64,000 nucleotides of DNA, taken from NCBI GenBank assembly GCA_003979185.1, contig RYWJ01000001.1, positions 1 to 64,000 on the forward strand, written 5' to 3'. The notes under the pieces were generated by a model. That model was given only the letters and a program-made list of their open reading frames with translations, ran no database searches and was not told where the DNA came from. The translations under genes and the position numbers were made by a program. Shown here piece by piece: positions 43,055 through 51,439 of the stretch. This stretch comes from Candidatus Saccharimonadota bacterium (GTDB lineage: Bacteria; Patescibacteriota; Saccharimonadia; Saccharimonadales; Saccharimonadaceae). Numbering within the stretch: position 1 is the first letter of the stretch; every line of letters begins with the position of its first letter.

Positions 43055-44799
43055 AAATTTTAGCAAAAATCTTGTGGGGGTTAGTTTACGCTTTGCCAGC
43101 GGTATTATTTTTCTCATACTATCCCATAATTTCCCTAGGTGGCAATAGTTCAATGAATTTCGAGCTCTCCCTGCCACTAATCTGGTTGGTATTCTTTGAT
43201 CTGGGCGGCTTGGTATTATTGATACTTCTGTGGAGGCAGGTTCGTCGGATAGAATTACCAGGTATCTCCGATCGTAGATTCTTTTTATTGGCACTTTTGC
43301 CGCTCTATTTAACGTTATCCATTTTCTGGTCAGAAAACCCTTTGCGAGGTATTCTCACTGCAGGGGTAGTTTGGCTGATTTTCGTTGCTATTTTTGCGAT
43401 ATTGTATATTCTACCACAAACCGGAACACCCCAACGCTTGCGATATTCTGTTCTCGGCTCGCTCTTAATATCAGGCGTACTAGTAGGAATTTGGTGCTTC
43501 ATCCAGAGTATACTAGATACGCTTGGATGGTTGCGTGAGAATACGTTGATGTGTGCCGGATGCAGCTACCGTTCGTTTGGCTTTCCACATCCGTCAGGAT
43601 TCGCTATTGAGCCGCAATTTATGGGAAACCTACTTCTAGCTCCCACCTTGACAGCACTGTATTTGCTCATATCAACAAAGGTGATTAGTAAAAAACCGAA
43701 CAAGCCAAGCTCCACCCAGCTTGTAAAATGCAAAAATAATGGTATAGCAGAATATAAAGCCACTAGTTGGCAATATGCGGGGCTATGTATGGTGGCGGGA
43801 TTTTTATCGCTCACCCTATTTTTTACCTTTTCTCGTGGAGCAATTTACGCCTATGGTGTAGCATTGACAGTAATGATGATTATGGCTTTACGACGGAGGC
43901 TATTTCGGTGGGTATTAATTGCTGTGCCGGTCATTAGTTTTATCTTATCGTTAGTGGTACAGGGGACTTTTGCAGAGTTTGGCCCAACCAGTGAAAGTTT
44001 TGGCTCCGCTGTTAGTAAATCCCTCCATCAACTCTCTCTTGGTATTATTGATTTGCGCTCACTCTCGGAGGATACCACTAAGTCTGTGGAAAACTCTAGT
44101 ACCAATTGTGGAAAAGATATGGAAAATACTGCGAATGCAGTGGATAACTCTTGCGAAAGTGTGGATAAAAATGTGGATAAAATGCAAGATCTTGTGGAAA
44201 ACACTCCAGAAACGGTGGAAATCCCCACTCCGAAAGAAACGGACGAGGAGGCAATTTTTGAAGGCTATGTGCCAGAGTCTACGAATATTCGCTTATCGCT
44301 GAATAAAACTGCAGTGAAGACCTGGTGGCAGAACCCGAAGAATTTTCTGATCGGAGTGGGATTAGGTGGTGCTGGCACAGCTATGCACAATGCTTTTCCA
44401 GATGAAGTAACCTCGCCGAAAGAGATAGTCCAAAACGAACCCTTTAGTCTTTTGTTAGAAACTGGTCTAATTGGGATAGTCTTGGTAATCTTTGAGCTAC
44501 TGATTATCTTTTTTCCAAAGCTTTTCCCAGGTCGATTCTTGGATGGCCGTAGCTACAAAGTTATGTGGCAACGGACACAGCTAGAACAGCAGAAGCAACG
44601 GCGGGGAAGTAGTTTAGGCTCCTGGCAACATTCTGCTGTCGTGCTACTGTTACCTTTGTTTATTGCCTATTTTGTGACCCTAAACTTCTTCTCTGGTCTG
44701 CCAAATGCCCTGCAAATCTATCTTATGCCACCCCTGTTATATTTAATCCTCCAGAAAAATCTTAAAAAAGCCTTGCTTTTCTCTCAAAATGCGCTATAA
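43051..44799 (+). CDS. O-antigen-ligase-like membrane protein with a DnaA-box-encoded loop insert
   Basis: 582 residues; overlaps the GT4 gene by ATGA. About ten to twelve membrane helices with the WaaL/Wzy-like features FTFSRGAIYAYGVAL and, in the late periplasmic loop, NPKNFLIGVGLGGAGTAMHNAF...PFSLLLETGLIGIVLVIFELL. Such proteins polymerise or transfer lipid-linked glycans outside the membrane. Residues about 345-392, in the large loop, form a D/E/N/V/T-rich stretch with repeating VEN, VDN and VDK triplets encoded by GTGGAAAA and GTGGATAA repeats. It is the last gene of the glycan run. Confidence 0.88.
   Translation: MKILAKILWGLVYALPAVLFFSYYPIISLGGNSSMNFELSLPLIWLVFFDLGGLVLLILLWRQVRRIELPGISDRRFFLLALLPLYLTLSIFWSENPLRGILTAGVVWLIFVAIFAILYILPQTGTPQRLRYSVLGSLLISGVLVGIWCFIQSILDTLGWLRENTLMCAGCSYRSFGFPHPSGFAIEPQFMGNLLLAPTLTALYLLISTKVISKKPNKPSSTQLVKCKNNGIAEYKATSWQYAGLCMVAGFLSLTLFFTFSRGAIYAYGVALTVMMIMALRRRLFRWVLIAVPVISFILSLVVQGTFAEFGPTSESFGSAVSKSLHQLSLGIIDLRSLSEDTTKSVENSSTNCGKDMENTANAVDNSCESVDKNVDKMQDLVENTPETVEIPTPKETDEEAIFEGYVPESTNIRLSLNKTAVKTWWQNPKNFLIGVGLGGAGTAMHNAFPDEVTSPKEIVQNEPFSLLLETGLIGIVLVIFELLIIFFPKLFPGRFLDGRSYKVMWQRTQLEQQKQRRGSSLGSWQHSAVVLLLPLFIAYFVTLNFFSGLPNALQIYLMPPLLYLILQKNLKKALLFSQNAL
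44085..44201 (+). repeat. in-gene array of DnaA-box-like 9-mers (GTGGAAAA orientation)
   Basis: TGTGGAAAA (44085, 44107 and 44193), AGTGGATAA (44139) and two perfect TGTGGATAA boxes (44160 and 44172), plus TATGGAAAA near 44118 and GTGGAAAT near 44215. All are on the coding strand. Confidence 0.85.
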
Positions 44800-44810
44800 T
44801 GTAACCATGT

Positions 44811-44887
44811 CGCGGGATAGAGCAGCCTGGTAGCTCGTTTGGCTCATAACCAAAAGGTCGTTGGTTCAAATCCAACTCCCGCCACCA
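44811..44887 (+). tRNA. initiator tRNA-fMet (CAT)
   Basis: 77 nt with an encoded CCA end. Acceptor CGCGGGA pairs with TCCCGCC except for a C1-C72 mismatch, the initiator hallmark. D-stem GAGC/GCTC gives A11-U24, also initiator-like. Anticodon loop CTCATAA. T-arm GTTGG-TTCAAAT-CCAAC. The anticodon stem is TTTGG/CCAAA, so only two of the three conserved G-C pairs at 29-31:39-41 are kept. Confidence 0.97.
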
Positions 44888-44933
44888 AAATTAGCACTAG
44901 TATCGCCCCCCCGATCTAGTGCTAATTTTGTTT
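44888..44933 (+). terminator. terminator after the initiator tRNA
   Basis: AAATTAGCACTAG pairs with CTAGTGCTAATTT around a C-rich loop, followed by TTTTG-TTTTC. Confidence 0.85.
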
Positions 44934-45017
44934 TCAATCCTGACTCTTCAAGTCTAAGAATTATTGTTTTGGCTTGTTATCTTGAGAGTTTGGGAATTTT
45001 ACTACAAAGCTAGAAAA

Positions 45018-45037
45018 TCCCCCTCCGAAGAGGGGGA
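45018..45037 (-). terminator. terminator of the minus-strand unknown gene
   Basis: TCCCCCTC / GAGGGGGA with a tetraloop; the minus strand then reads TTTTC. It lies 11 bp past the stop of the gene at 45049. Confidence 0.8.
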
Positions 45038-45048
45038 ACGCTGCAAAC

Positions 45049-45792
45049 TTACCGTGTGGGCTTGGTCTTGTACTCGACACTGGCGGGGCAGTATACTTGC
45101 CAATAGGAGGCGGTCGGGATATAGGTAGTGCCATTGCGACAGTAAGCACAGTGGAAAAGCAGATCGGTCGGCTCACCATCGCCAGCTAAGGCGAAGGGGA
45201 ATTCGGGAATATAGTAGGGGTGATCGGTTAACGCTAAGTTGTGCCATTCGCGAACGCGCGTTGGTGGCAGCATCGCCGGATGGCGTCGCGGATCTAAGTG
45301 AACGTCGTAAGTTTTGATCTGGGGGTTGTGACTGGTAGCAGTGAAGCGCAGATGGACTTGTGTAGAAGGTGTCGGTAAGACAACCATGACGTAATCCTTG
45401 TGCGACAGCGACGACCAAAGATAGAGGGTGAGGCGACACATATGGTCAATCATGAAACCGCCTACATAGTAGTGGTTGATGGTTGCGTCATCCTGGCCAT
45501 AAAAGCACAGTGCTTGCAAGGCAGTACGCACTTCAAAGATGCTATTGGTGAGCCGCTTACCACTCCAAGAGAACTTAGCATCATGGATCAGCCTCTGCCA
45601 GTTCGCGCGGGCGCGCTGATCGGCATCAGTGTAACCATAGGAGATCAAGCTTAGGCGCAGGGGTGTGTTGGGGTCATTCATCGCAAGCAATGTCTTGGAT
45701 GCTTGGCTGTTCCAGCATTCGGAGCTAGCCACAGAATAATAAAAGGGATTTGTGATGATACGGGTGCGACTGATGGACTGAGTGTTTAGCAT
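45049..45792 (-). CDS. protein of unknown function
   Basis: 247 residues, soluble, no signal peptide or membrane helix, rich in Y, H, W and T. Features are ASSECWNSQASKTLLAMND at the start, a middle FEVRTALQALCFYGQDDATINHYYVGG, and a late CAYCRNGTTY motif whose two cysteines might bind metal. I do not recognise a family. It has its own GAGG ribosome-binding site and terminator, so it is a monocistronic gene between the tRNA and nusA. Confidence 0.7.
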   Translation of the reverse strand: MLNTQSISRTRIITNPFYYSVASSECWNSQASKTLLAMNDPNTPLRLSLISYGYTDADQRARANWQRLIHDAKFSWSGKRLTNSIFEVRTALQALCFYGQDDATINHYYVGGFMIDHMCRLTLYLWSSLSHKDYVMVVLPTPSTQVHLRFTATSHNPQIKTYDVHLDPRRHPAMLPPTRVREWHNLALTDHPYYIPEFPFALAGDGEPTDLLFHCAYCRNGTTYIPTASYWQVYCPASVEYKTKPTR

Positions 45793-45946
45793 AGTGTACC
45801 TCTCTTTCTCATTTTCCGAAATCGTGAAGTTTGCTAATGGTTAACGTGCGGCGACTAGGATGTCACACTGGCTTATTATAGCATAATAATACAAGGTAGT
45901 AGGATGGAAAATCGTTCAGTTTTAAGTAATGACTTGCTAAAACCAG

Positions 45947-45971
45947 AAACCCCCAGACGAACTGGGGGTTT
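45947..45971 (-). terminator. terminator after nusA
   Basis: AAACCCCCA / TGGGGGTTT stem with a 7-nt loop, about 30 bp past the nusA stop. Confidence 0.82.
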
Positions 45972-46001
45972 AAGCTTCTGGTCTAAGAGTAATTAAGCGA
46001 A

Positions 46002-47285
46002 TTACTCTACTTCGGTGGAAGCTAGCTTGTCATTGTCAACCTTGACATCTTGATTGAGGTCTTTATCGACAGAATCGGTTGGTTCCACGAAGTCGTTTTC
46101 TTCGGTTTTTGCTTCTGGCTGAGTAGATTCGACTGGATCGGCAACATCTTGGGTTTCGATGGTGGCGTTGTCGTCATCGCTGGTTTCGCTCAAAGCGTTC
46201 AGGAGGGAATCTTCAGCATTCTTGCGCTTCTTTTTCTCTGGAGCTTTGGCTAGCTCGATGTCAATATCGAAGCCAGTAAGCTTGGAAGCGAGGCGTACAT
46301 TCTGACCTTGGCGACCGATTGCGATGGACTGCTGATCCTCGCTGACGAAGACCTTAGCTTTCTTATCATTGATCTCAACTTTCACCACCTCAGCTGGCGA
46401 CAAAGCTTCACGGATGTATTCCTGAGCATTATCGCTCCAGTTGATGATGTCGATTTTTTCGCGTTCACCAATTTCGTTCATGATAGCTTGGACGCGAATA
46501 CCACGACCCCCGACGAAAGTGCCTACTGGATCAACACCAGGGACATTGGATTTGACGGCGATCTTGGTGCGGCGACCAGCTTCGCGGGCGATACCTTTAA
46601 TCTCAACTGATCCATTCTCAAGCTCTGGTACTTCTTGGCGGAAGAGATACTCTACGAAGTCTGCACTACCACGGGAAAGGATCAGCTGTGCACGGGCATC
46701 ATCGTGTTCGACACCCTTAATATAGACTTTAAGGCGCTCGCCCACGGTGTAATATTCGCCATCGATCTGCTCGCTGCGTGGCATAATACCACTAGCGCGA
46801 CCGAGATCGACCCGCACGACGCGAGGAGTAACCTGGGCGATGATACCATTCACGATTGTACCGATTTTATCCTCGAACTCCGTCAATACCGCATCACGCT
46901 CCGCTTCGCGTAATCTTTGTACAACGACTTGCTTAGCGGTCATGGCTGCGACACGACCAAAGTTGGTCACTTCGTGAACTTCTTCGACGATATCACCTAC
47001 CGCGGCATCAGCCTTGAGAGCTTTAGCTTCTTCTTGTGGGATCTCAGTAGCAGGATTGTAAGCCAATCCATCTTCGATTACCTCGCGGCTGACATAGACT
47101 TTAGCAGTACCATTCTCAGTGTTAAGTAAAGCGCGGACGTTCATGTCTTTATCGCCGTTATCACGACGCCAAGCGGCAGCAATTGCCATCTGTACGACAT
47201 CAAGTACGGTTTCCTTCGGCAAGCCTTTTTCTTCGGCAATAGCATCCACCATCGCAATCATTTGTTTGAGATCTAAACCTTCCAT
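46002..47285 (-). CDS. nusA: transcription termination/antitermination factor NusA
   Basis: 427 residues from the ATG at 47285, which has GGAG 5 nt upstream; an earlier ATG at 47327 lacks a site. N-terminal RNA polymerase-binding domain (1-125), S1 domain (about 130-200; VDLGRASGIMPRSEQI), KH1 (about 200-275; RTKIAVKSNVPGVDPVGTFVGGRGIRVQAI) and KH2 (about 280-345; IGRQGQNVRLASKLTGFDIDI). The C-terminal 75 residues are acidic. It controls pausing and termination. Usual neighbours rimP and infB are absent here. Confidence 0.95.
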   Translation of the reverse strand: MEGLDLKQMIAMVDAIAEEKGLPKETVLDVVQMAIAAAWRRDNGDKDMNVRALLNTENGTAKVYVSREVIEDGLAYNPATEIPQEEAKALKADAAVGDIVEEVHEVTNFGRVAAMTAKQVVVQRLREAERDAVLTEFEDKIGTIVNGIIAQVTPRVVRVDLGRASGIMPRSEQIDGEYYTVGERLKVYIKGVEHDDARAQLILSRGSADFVEYLFRQEVPELENGSVEIKGIAREAGRRTKIAVKSNVPGVDPVGTFVGGRGIRVQAIMNEIGEREKIDIINWSDNAQEYIREALSPAEVVKVEINDKKAKVFVSEDQQSIAIGRQGQNVRLASKLTGFDIDIELAKAPEKKKRKNAEDSLLNALSETSDDDNATIETQDVADPVESTQPEAKTEENDFVEPTDSVDKDLNQDVKVDNDKLASTEVE

Positions 47286-47376
47286 TTTTCTCCTCTCTAG
47301 GTTAATTTTCGTAGGAACTTGACCCATCTTTGGTAACCTCAGGGCTTATCCGTATCGTTGTATCCTAAACGAAAAC

Positions 47377-47395
47377 CCGACCCTCTTCAGGTCGG
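47377..47395 (-). promoter_or_regulatory. terminator-like hairpin in the nusA leader
   Basis: CCGACC / GGTCGG with a 7-nt loop, followed on the minus strand by GTTTTC. It lies directly downstream of the nusA promoter and about 90 nt before the start codon, so it may be an attenuator. Confidence 0.5.
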
Positions 47396-47414
47396 TCAAT
47401 ATCAGTATAAACTC

Positions 47415-47443
47415 ATTGTAACAAAGTTACGGCTCCCTGTCAA
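47415..47443 (-). promoter_or_regulatory. nusA promoter
   Basis: On the minus strand TTGACA (47443-47438) and TACAAT (47420-47415) are 17 bp apart, both close to consensus. Confidence 0.82.
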
Positions 47444-47451
47444 CAGGAAAA

Positions 47452-47473
47452 GGGCGCTTCTGAAGAAGCGCCC
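47452..47473 (-). terminator. terminator of the membrane-anchored repeat protein
   Basis: GGGCGCTT / AAGCGCCC stem with a 6-nt loop; on the minus strand it is followed by TTTTCCTG. It lies between the gene at 47571 and the nusA promoter. Confidence 0.85.
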
Positions 47474-47570
47474 GCGCAAGGAGCAGAAGATTCTGCATGA
47501 TTGCTTGTAATGTGCGTAAGATGATACTGCCGTTTGTAACGGAGTTGTAGAAAATGGTGATAGTCTTGCA

Positions 47571-47993
47571 TTAATTATAACCTCTGGGCTCGTGGTCAAC
47601 TGATTCGGGATGGACGGGTTGATACATTCCAGCCGGAGGATTTTGAGTAACGTACTCCTCCAGCGCGTCCCGCACCGGACCATCTTCCATGCATTCATAG
47701 GCGGCATAAATGACGTCCTCTTTGTTTTTACCAGGCATGGGATTGTTCGCAGCGTACTGTTCTACTGCATCCCGCGCCGGACCATATTCGATACAACCAA
47801 AGGTAGATTTAACGGTCTTCGCCTTGTTTGCATCACTATGGTTACTCGGTTGCCAGAGCAAGATAAGAAGGACGAGCCCAGCAATGAGCGCAAAAAATGC
47901 TACACTGCCGAGTTTGTTCCGAATAGTTGCCCGTTCGATCCCGGGTTCGTTCTCTGTCTCCGGTGTCTTGGTTGTGTTGTAGCGATTGTTCAT
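47571..47993 (-). CDS. small membrane-anchored protein with two internal repeats, unknown function
   Basis: 140 residues. A polar cytoplasmic start (1-28), one membrane helix (about 29-48), and an outer part with two copies of a C-[I/M]-E-x-GP-x-R-D-A-[V/L]-E-x-Y unit (CIEYGPARDAVEQYAANNP and CMEDGPVRDALEEYVTQNP). The single Cys of each unit could form an intramolecular disulfide. I do not recognise it. A GAGGAGGG site precedes the ATG. Confidence 0.7.
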   Translation of the reverse strand: MNNRYNTTKTPETENEPGIERATIRNKLGSVAFFALIAGLVLLILLWQPSNHSDANKAKTVKSTFGCIEYGPARDAVEQYAANNPMPGKNKEDVIYAAYECMEDGPVRDALEEYVTQNPPAGMYQPVHPESVDHEPRGYN

Positions 47994-48308
47994 GATATGA
48001 CCCTCCTCATATATTTTTGATAATGAACTTTTGCTCGCTTTGTAGATACGCGACGAATCAGATACGGTGCGCTAAAGAGAATTAGCACCTCCGCAAAATG
48101 ACCAATAGGTATTTTAACCCGAGTTTCACCTCTTTTCTATCATCTTAATATTCATGGAGTATCTAGCTGCTACACTAATACTTCCATGTTCTCATTGTAG
48201 CACAGGTGAACGAAAATGTCAATACTTTTATGGCTATTTTTGACAGATGGTCAAATTATAGTGTTTTCAGGCACATTCGCCTCTTGAAAGCTCTCAAGCT
48301 TGGCAGTC
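47994..48308. other. gene-free stretch upstream of the dnaK control region
   Basis: No gene or RNA is supported here. A lone TTAGCACCTC (about 48080), similar to a CIRCE half-site, is the only notable sequence. Confidence 0.55.
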
Positions 48309-48337
48309 TTGACATCTAGGTGCTAGCCTGCTACAAT
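48309..48337 (+). promoter_or_regulatory. upstream dnaK promoter
   Basis: TTGACA (48309-48314), 17 bp, TACAAT (48332-48337). The first CIRCE element begins 8 bp after the -10. Confidence 0.78.
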
Positions 48338-48344
48338 AAGTTAG

Positions 48345-48371
48345 TTAGCAGTCATAATGCCTGAGTGCTAA
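48345..48371. promoter_or_regulatory. CIRCE operator 1 (HrcA site)
   Basis: TTAGCAGTC, 9 bp, GAGTGCTAA: one mismatch from the TTAGCACTC-N9-GAGTGCTAA consensus. It is placed over the transcript start region of the upstream promoter. Confidence 0.88.
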
Positions 48372-48380
48372 TTTATTCAC

Positions 48381-48407
48381 CTAGCACTATTGACACTAGA
48401 GTGCTAG
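48381..48407. promoter_or_regulatory. CIRCE operator 2 (HrcA site)
   Basis: CTAGCACTA, 9 bp, GAGTGCTAG. The -35 TTGACA of the proximal promoter lies exactly within its spacer, so repressor binding would block RNA polymerase. Confidence 0.85.
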
Positions 48408-48418
48408 AGGATTATAAT
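48390..48418 (+). promoter_or_regulatory. proximal dnaK promoter
   Basis: TTGACA (48390-48395), 17 bp, TATAAT (48413-48418): full consensus. Confidence 0.92.
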
Positions 48419-48468
48419 GATTTTTATAGATTATAGCCTAAGAATTGATAGGGAAGAAAGGAAATTAT

Positions 48469-50361
48469 ATGTCAAAAATTATTGGTATTGACCTTGGCAC
48501 GACCAACTCCGCCTTTGCCTATATGGTGGCTGGCAAACCAGAGGTAATTACAAATAGCGAGGGTGATCGCACGACACCTTCAGTGGTAGCGGTGACTAAG
48601 AAAGGTGACCGTCTAGTGGGTAAAGTTGCGCAGCGTCAGCGTGTAACCAACCCGAAGAACACAATTTATGGTATTAAGCGTTTGATTGGTCGCAAGTTTG
48701 ATGATAAAGAAGTGCAGCGTGACCTCGATATTATGCCATATAAGATTGTGAAAAAAGGTAATGGCGTAGCCGTCGAGATGGATGGTAAGGAGTATACTCC
48801 AGAGGAAGTATCAGCGATGATCTTGTCAAAGATTAAGGCTGATGCTGAAGCTTTCTTGGGTGAGAAAGTCACCGAGGCGATTATTACCGTGCCAGCTTAC
48901 TTTAATGATTCTCAGCGTCAAGCCACTAAAGATGCTGGTAAGATTGCTGGCCTTGAGGTGCGTCGTATTATCAACGAACCAACCGCTGCGGCTTTGGCCT
49001 ATGGTCTAGAGAGTAAGAAAGACGAGAAGATTGCGGTCTTCGACCTTGGTGGTGGTACGTTTGATGTTTCGATCTTGGATATCGGTGATGGTGTCTTTGA
49101 GGTGAAGTCTACGAACGGTGATACCCATCTTGGTGGTGAAGATTTCGATAATATCATTGTGAATTTCTTGCTGGATGAGTTTAAGAAAGAATCTGGTATT
49201 GATATTCGTGATGATGCTGCGGCTATGCAGCGCGTGAAGGACGAAGCTGAGAAAGCTAAGAAGGAGTTATCCAGTACTACTTCAGTAGAGATTAACTTGC
49301 CATTCTTGACGGCCGATGCTGATGGTCCGAAGCATTTCGAGTATACTCTGACCCGTGCGAAGATGGAAGAGTTGGTGAAGCCACTCCTGCAACGCTTGGC
49401 TGAGCCAGTTGAGAAGGCACTCAAGGATGCTAAGCTAGAAGCAAAAGACATTGACGAGATTGTGATGGTGGGTGGTATGACACGCATGCCAGCCGTAGTG
49501 GAAGAGGTGAAGAAAATCTTCGGCAAAGACCCAATGCAGGGCGTGAACCCAGATGAAGTTGTAGCTGTCGGTGCTGCGATCGAAGGTGGTGTATTGCAGG
49601 GTGATGTGAAAGATGTCCTATTGCTAGATGTTACGCCATTGTCATTGGGTATCGAGACGATGGGTGGAGTTTCGACAAAGCTAATCGAGCGCAATACGAC
49701 CATTCCAACCAGCAAATCCGAGGTCTTCTCGACGGCTGCGGATAATCAGCCACAAGTAGAGATTCATGTCCTTCAGGGTGAGCGTGAAATGGCTGCCGAC
49801 AACAAGTCGCTCGGTCGTTTCATCTTGGATGGTATTGCGCCGGCTCCTCGTGGTATTCCACAGATCGAGGTAACGTTTAATATTGACGCTAATGGTATTT
49901 TGAACGTAACCGCGAAAGACAAGGGTACTGGTAAAGAACAGTCTATTACCATTCAGAACTCCGGTAATATGAGCAAAGAAGATATTGAGAAAGCTCAAAA
50001 AGAAGCCGAAACTCACGCCGAAGAGGATAAGAAGAAACGTGACGCGATCGACGCTAAGAATCAGCTTGAGAATGCGATCTATCAGGCCGAAAAGATGCCG
50101 GAAGAGTACAAGGACAAGATCTCTGAAGACGACGCAAAGAAGATCAAGGAAGCTGTCGAAGAGGCCCGTAAGTCCTTAACCGATGCTGATGCTGACAAAG
50201 AGAAATATGAGTCAGCCCTGAAAGCTCTCAACGAGATTTTGATGCCGATTGGTGCTAAGATGTATCAGAACACCACGACTGATGCCAAAGAGGGCGAAAA
50301 AGTCGAAGATGCCAAGGCTGATGATGATGCCGTAGAGGGTGAAGTGGTTGATAAAGAATAA
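48469..50361 (+). CDS. dnaK: molecular chaperone DnaK (Hsp70)
   Basis: 630 residues from the ATG at 48469 ([16 protein letters not shown]) with AAGGAAA upstream. ATPase domain signatures [24 protein letters not shown] and [12 protein letters not shown] are intact; the substrate-binding domain begins near 385 with the [11 protein letters not shown] motif, and the C-terminal lid (about 500-600) is followed by an acidic tail. An ATP-driven cytosolic foldase. Two CIRCE operators indicate heat-shock control by HrcA. grpE and hrcA are not in the window; dnaJ is 3 kb downstream. Confidence 0.98.
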   Translation: MSKIIGIDLGTTNSAFAYMVAGKPEVITNSEGDRTTPSVVAVTKKGDRLVGKVAQRQRVTNPKNTIYGIKRLIGRKFDDKEVQRDLDIMPYKIVKKGNGVAVEMDGKEYTPEEVSAMILSKIKADAEAFLGEKVTEAIITVPAYFNDSQRQATKDAGKIAGLEVRRIINEPTAAALAYGLESKKDEKIAVFDLGGGTFDVSILDIGDGVFEVKSTNGDTHLGGEDFDNIIVNFLLDEFKKESGIDIRDDAAAMQRVKDEAEKAKKELSSTTSVEINLPFLTADADGPKHFEYTLTRAKMEELVKPLLQRLAEPVEKALKDAKLEAKDIDEIVMVGGMTRMPAVVEEVKKIFGKDPMQGVNPDEVVAVGAAIEGGVLQGDVKDVLLLDVTPLSLGIETMGGVSTKLIERNTTIPTSKSEVFSTAADNQPQVEIHVLQGEREMAADNKSLGRFILDGIAPAPRGIPQIEVTFNIDANGILNVTAKDKGTGKEQSITIQNSGNMSKEDIEKAQKEAETHAEEDKKKRDAIDAKNQLENAIYQAEKMPEEYKDKISEDDAKKIKEAVEEARKSLTDADADKEKYESALKALNEILMPIGAKMYQNTTTDAKEGEKVEDAKADDDAVEGEVVDKE

Positions 50362-50448
50362 ACCACATTAAGTCATTAGGGCTATTGGATGGATCTATAT
50401 TACGTGCAGATTGACAAGAGTTTCGATTCTCAAATAAAAGCGCAGGAA

Positions 50449-50474
50449 AAACGGCTACCCGAGGGTAGCCGTTT
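50449..50474. terminator. bidirectional terminator between dnaK and the unknown minus-strand gene
   Basis: AAACGGCTACCC / GGTAGCCGTTT with a GAG loop, between two converging genes. Confidence 0.85.
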
Positions 50475-50487
50475 GCGTGAGTAGGCT

Positions 50488-51228
50488 TCAGGTGGGACAC
50501 GAGAGCGTCCAGGCAGTGATTCTCTCCATGTATAAAGCATGCGGATCAATGATCGTATAGGGGCAATGCGGGGAAGTCCCCTCATAATCCACCAATGCCA
50601 TGGAGTCGGTGTTCAGTAGGATGGCTTGTGCGCCACTACTAGTCAGGCTGGGCTCAAGGGACTGCCACAACCGCCGCGCCTCTTCCTTGACGGCAGTAGG
50701 ATCGGTGTCGTACAGGAGATCTATCTGTATGGCACGCAAGTTGATGGACAGTTGGAGCTCCTGGTCGATAGAGCAGGTCTACAGACCAGCAGCTTGCAAC
50801 TGTGCTGTGAGGGTCTTATCGACTTCCGGTATTTCGAGATTGGGCTGGATCCACAAACGTTTCAGACCTTTCTCGTGACAAAAATCGATGATAGCCTCGT
50901 GCATCGGGAAGCATTGCAACGGCATAGCGAGCTTTTTCTGTGTGCCTACCTTCGCCATTTCACGGGCAAGTCTGGCAAGCAAAGCGTCCGAGTTGGGCCC
51001 AAAAGCCACTGCCATCTTTCGTTTGGTTTTCAAGAAACAATCCGGCAGCGGCTGCGCGTTGGGATCCCGGATTAACTGTAGGATGGAGTCGGGAGTGGCT
51101 CGCGCAACGATGTTCATGTTGCTAAAGTTATGCTGCTTCTGCTGTGCTTCAGCGATTGTGCTGGTGAGAAGCATGGATGCATCCTGGATCAGTTCATCTG
51201 TGTCAGCGATAAGAATGATACCGTTCAT
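50488..51228 (-). pseudogene. unknown gene interrupted by an in-frame TAG
   Basis: From the ATG at 51228 (GGAGG 6 nt upstream) 149 codons run to a TAG at 50781-50779. The same frame then stays open for 96 more codons to 50488, through TCSIDQELQLSIN and LLYDTDPTAVKEEARRLWQSLEP, with no internal ATG start; only a TTG at 50739 could restart it. Composition is similar on both sides of the stop. Either a recent nonsense mutation, a read-through gene, or two short genes. The soluble product starts MNGIILIADTDELIQ and contains PLQCFPMHEAIIDFCHEKGLKRLWIQPN; I do not recognise it. Confidence 0.55.
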
Positions 51229-51390
51229 GAGTGGCCTCCTTACAAAATTTGGTTGAGTCTGTGACATGGTATTAGGCTGAAGCTTACTACGTTAATAAAA
51301 TGCGACCATTTTTAGGTGATGGCACACCAAAACAGACTTTTAGTTGGAAGCTAAAGCCCTATATCTCCATTGTATCATAGATACTAATTT

Positions 51391-51421
51391 TTGTCAATAG
51401 CTAGGAGCAGTGTGATACAAT
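51391..51421 (+). promoter_or_regulatory. possible ackA promoter
   Basis: TTGTCA (51391-51396) and TACAAT (51416-51421), but with a 19-bp spacer; AAGGAG follows 7 nt before the ATG. Confidence 0.5.
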
Positions 51422-51439
51422 AATAGAAAGGAGTCAATC

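Noticed and set aside
44888..44933. CIRCE-like palindrome after the tRNA
   Set aside because: The gap between TTAGCACTA and TAGTGCTAA is far from 9 bp and a T run follows, so it is a terminator.
45400..45654. 84-codon plus-strand frame opposite the unknown gene at 45049
   Set aside because: No promoter or RBS; explained as the complement of the minus-strand gene.
48999..49715. Long antisense reading frame (238 codons) inside dnaK
   Set aside because: Typical shadow frame opposite a highly conserved gene; no promoter, RBS or recognisable product.
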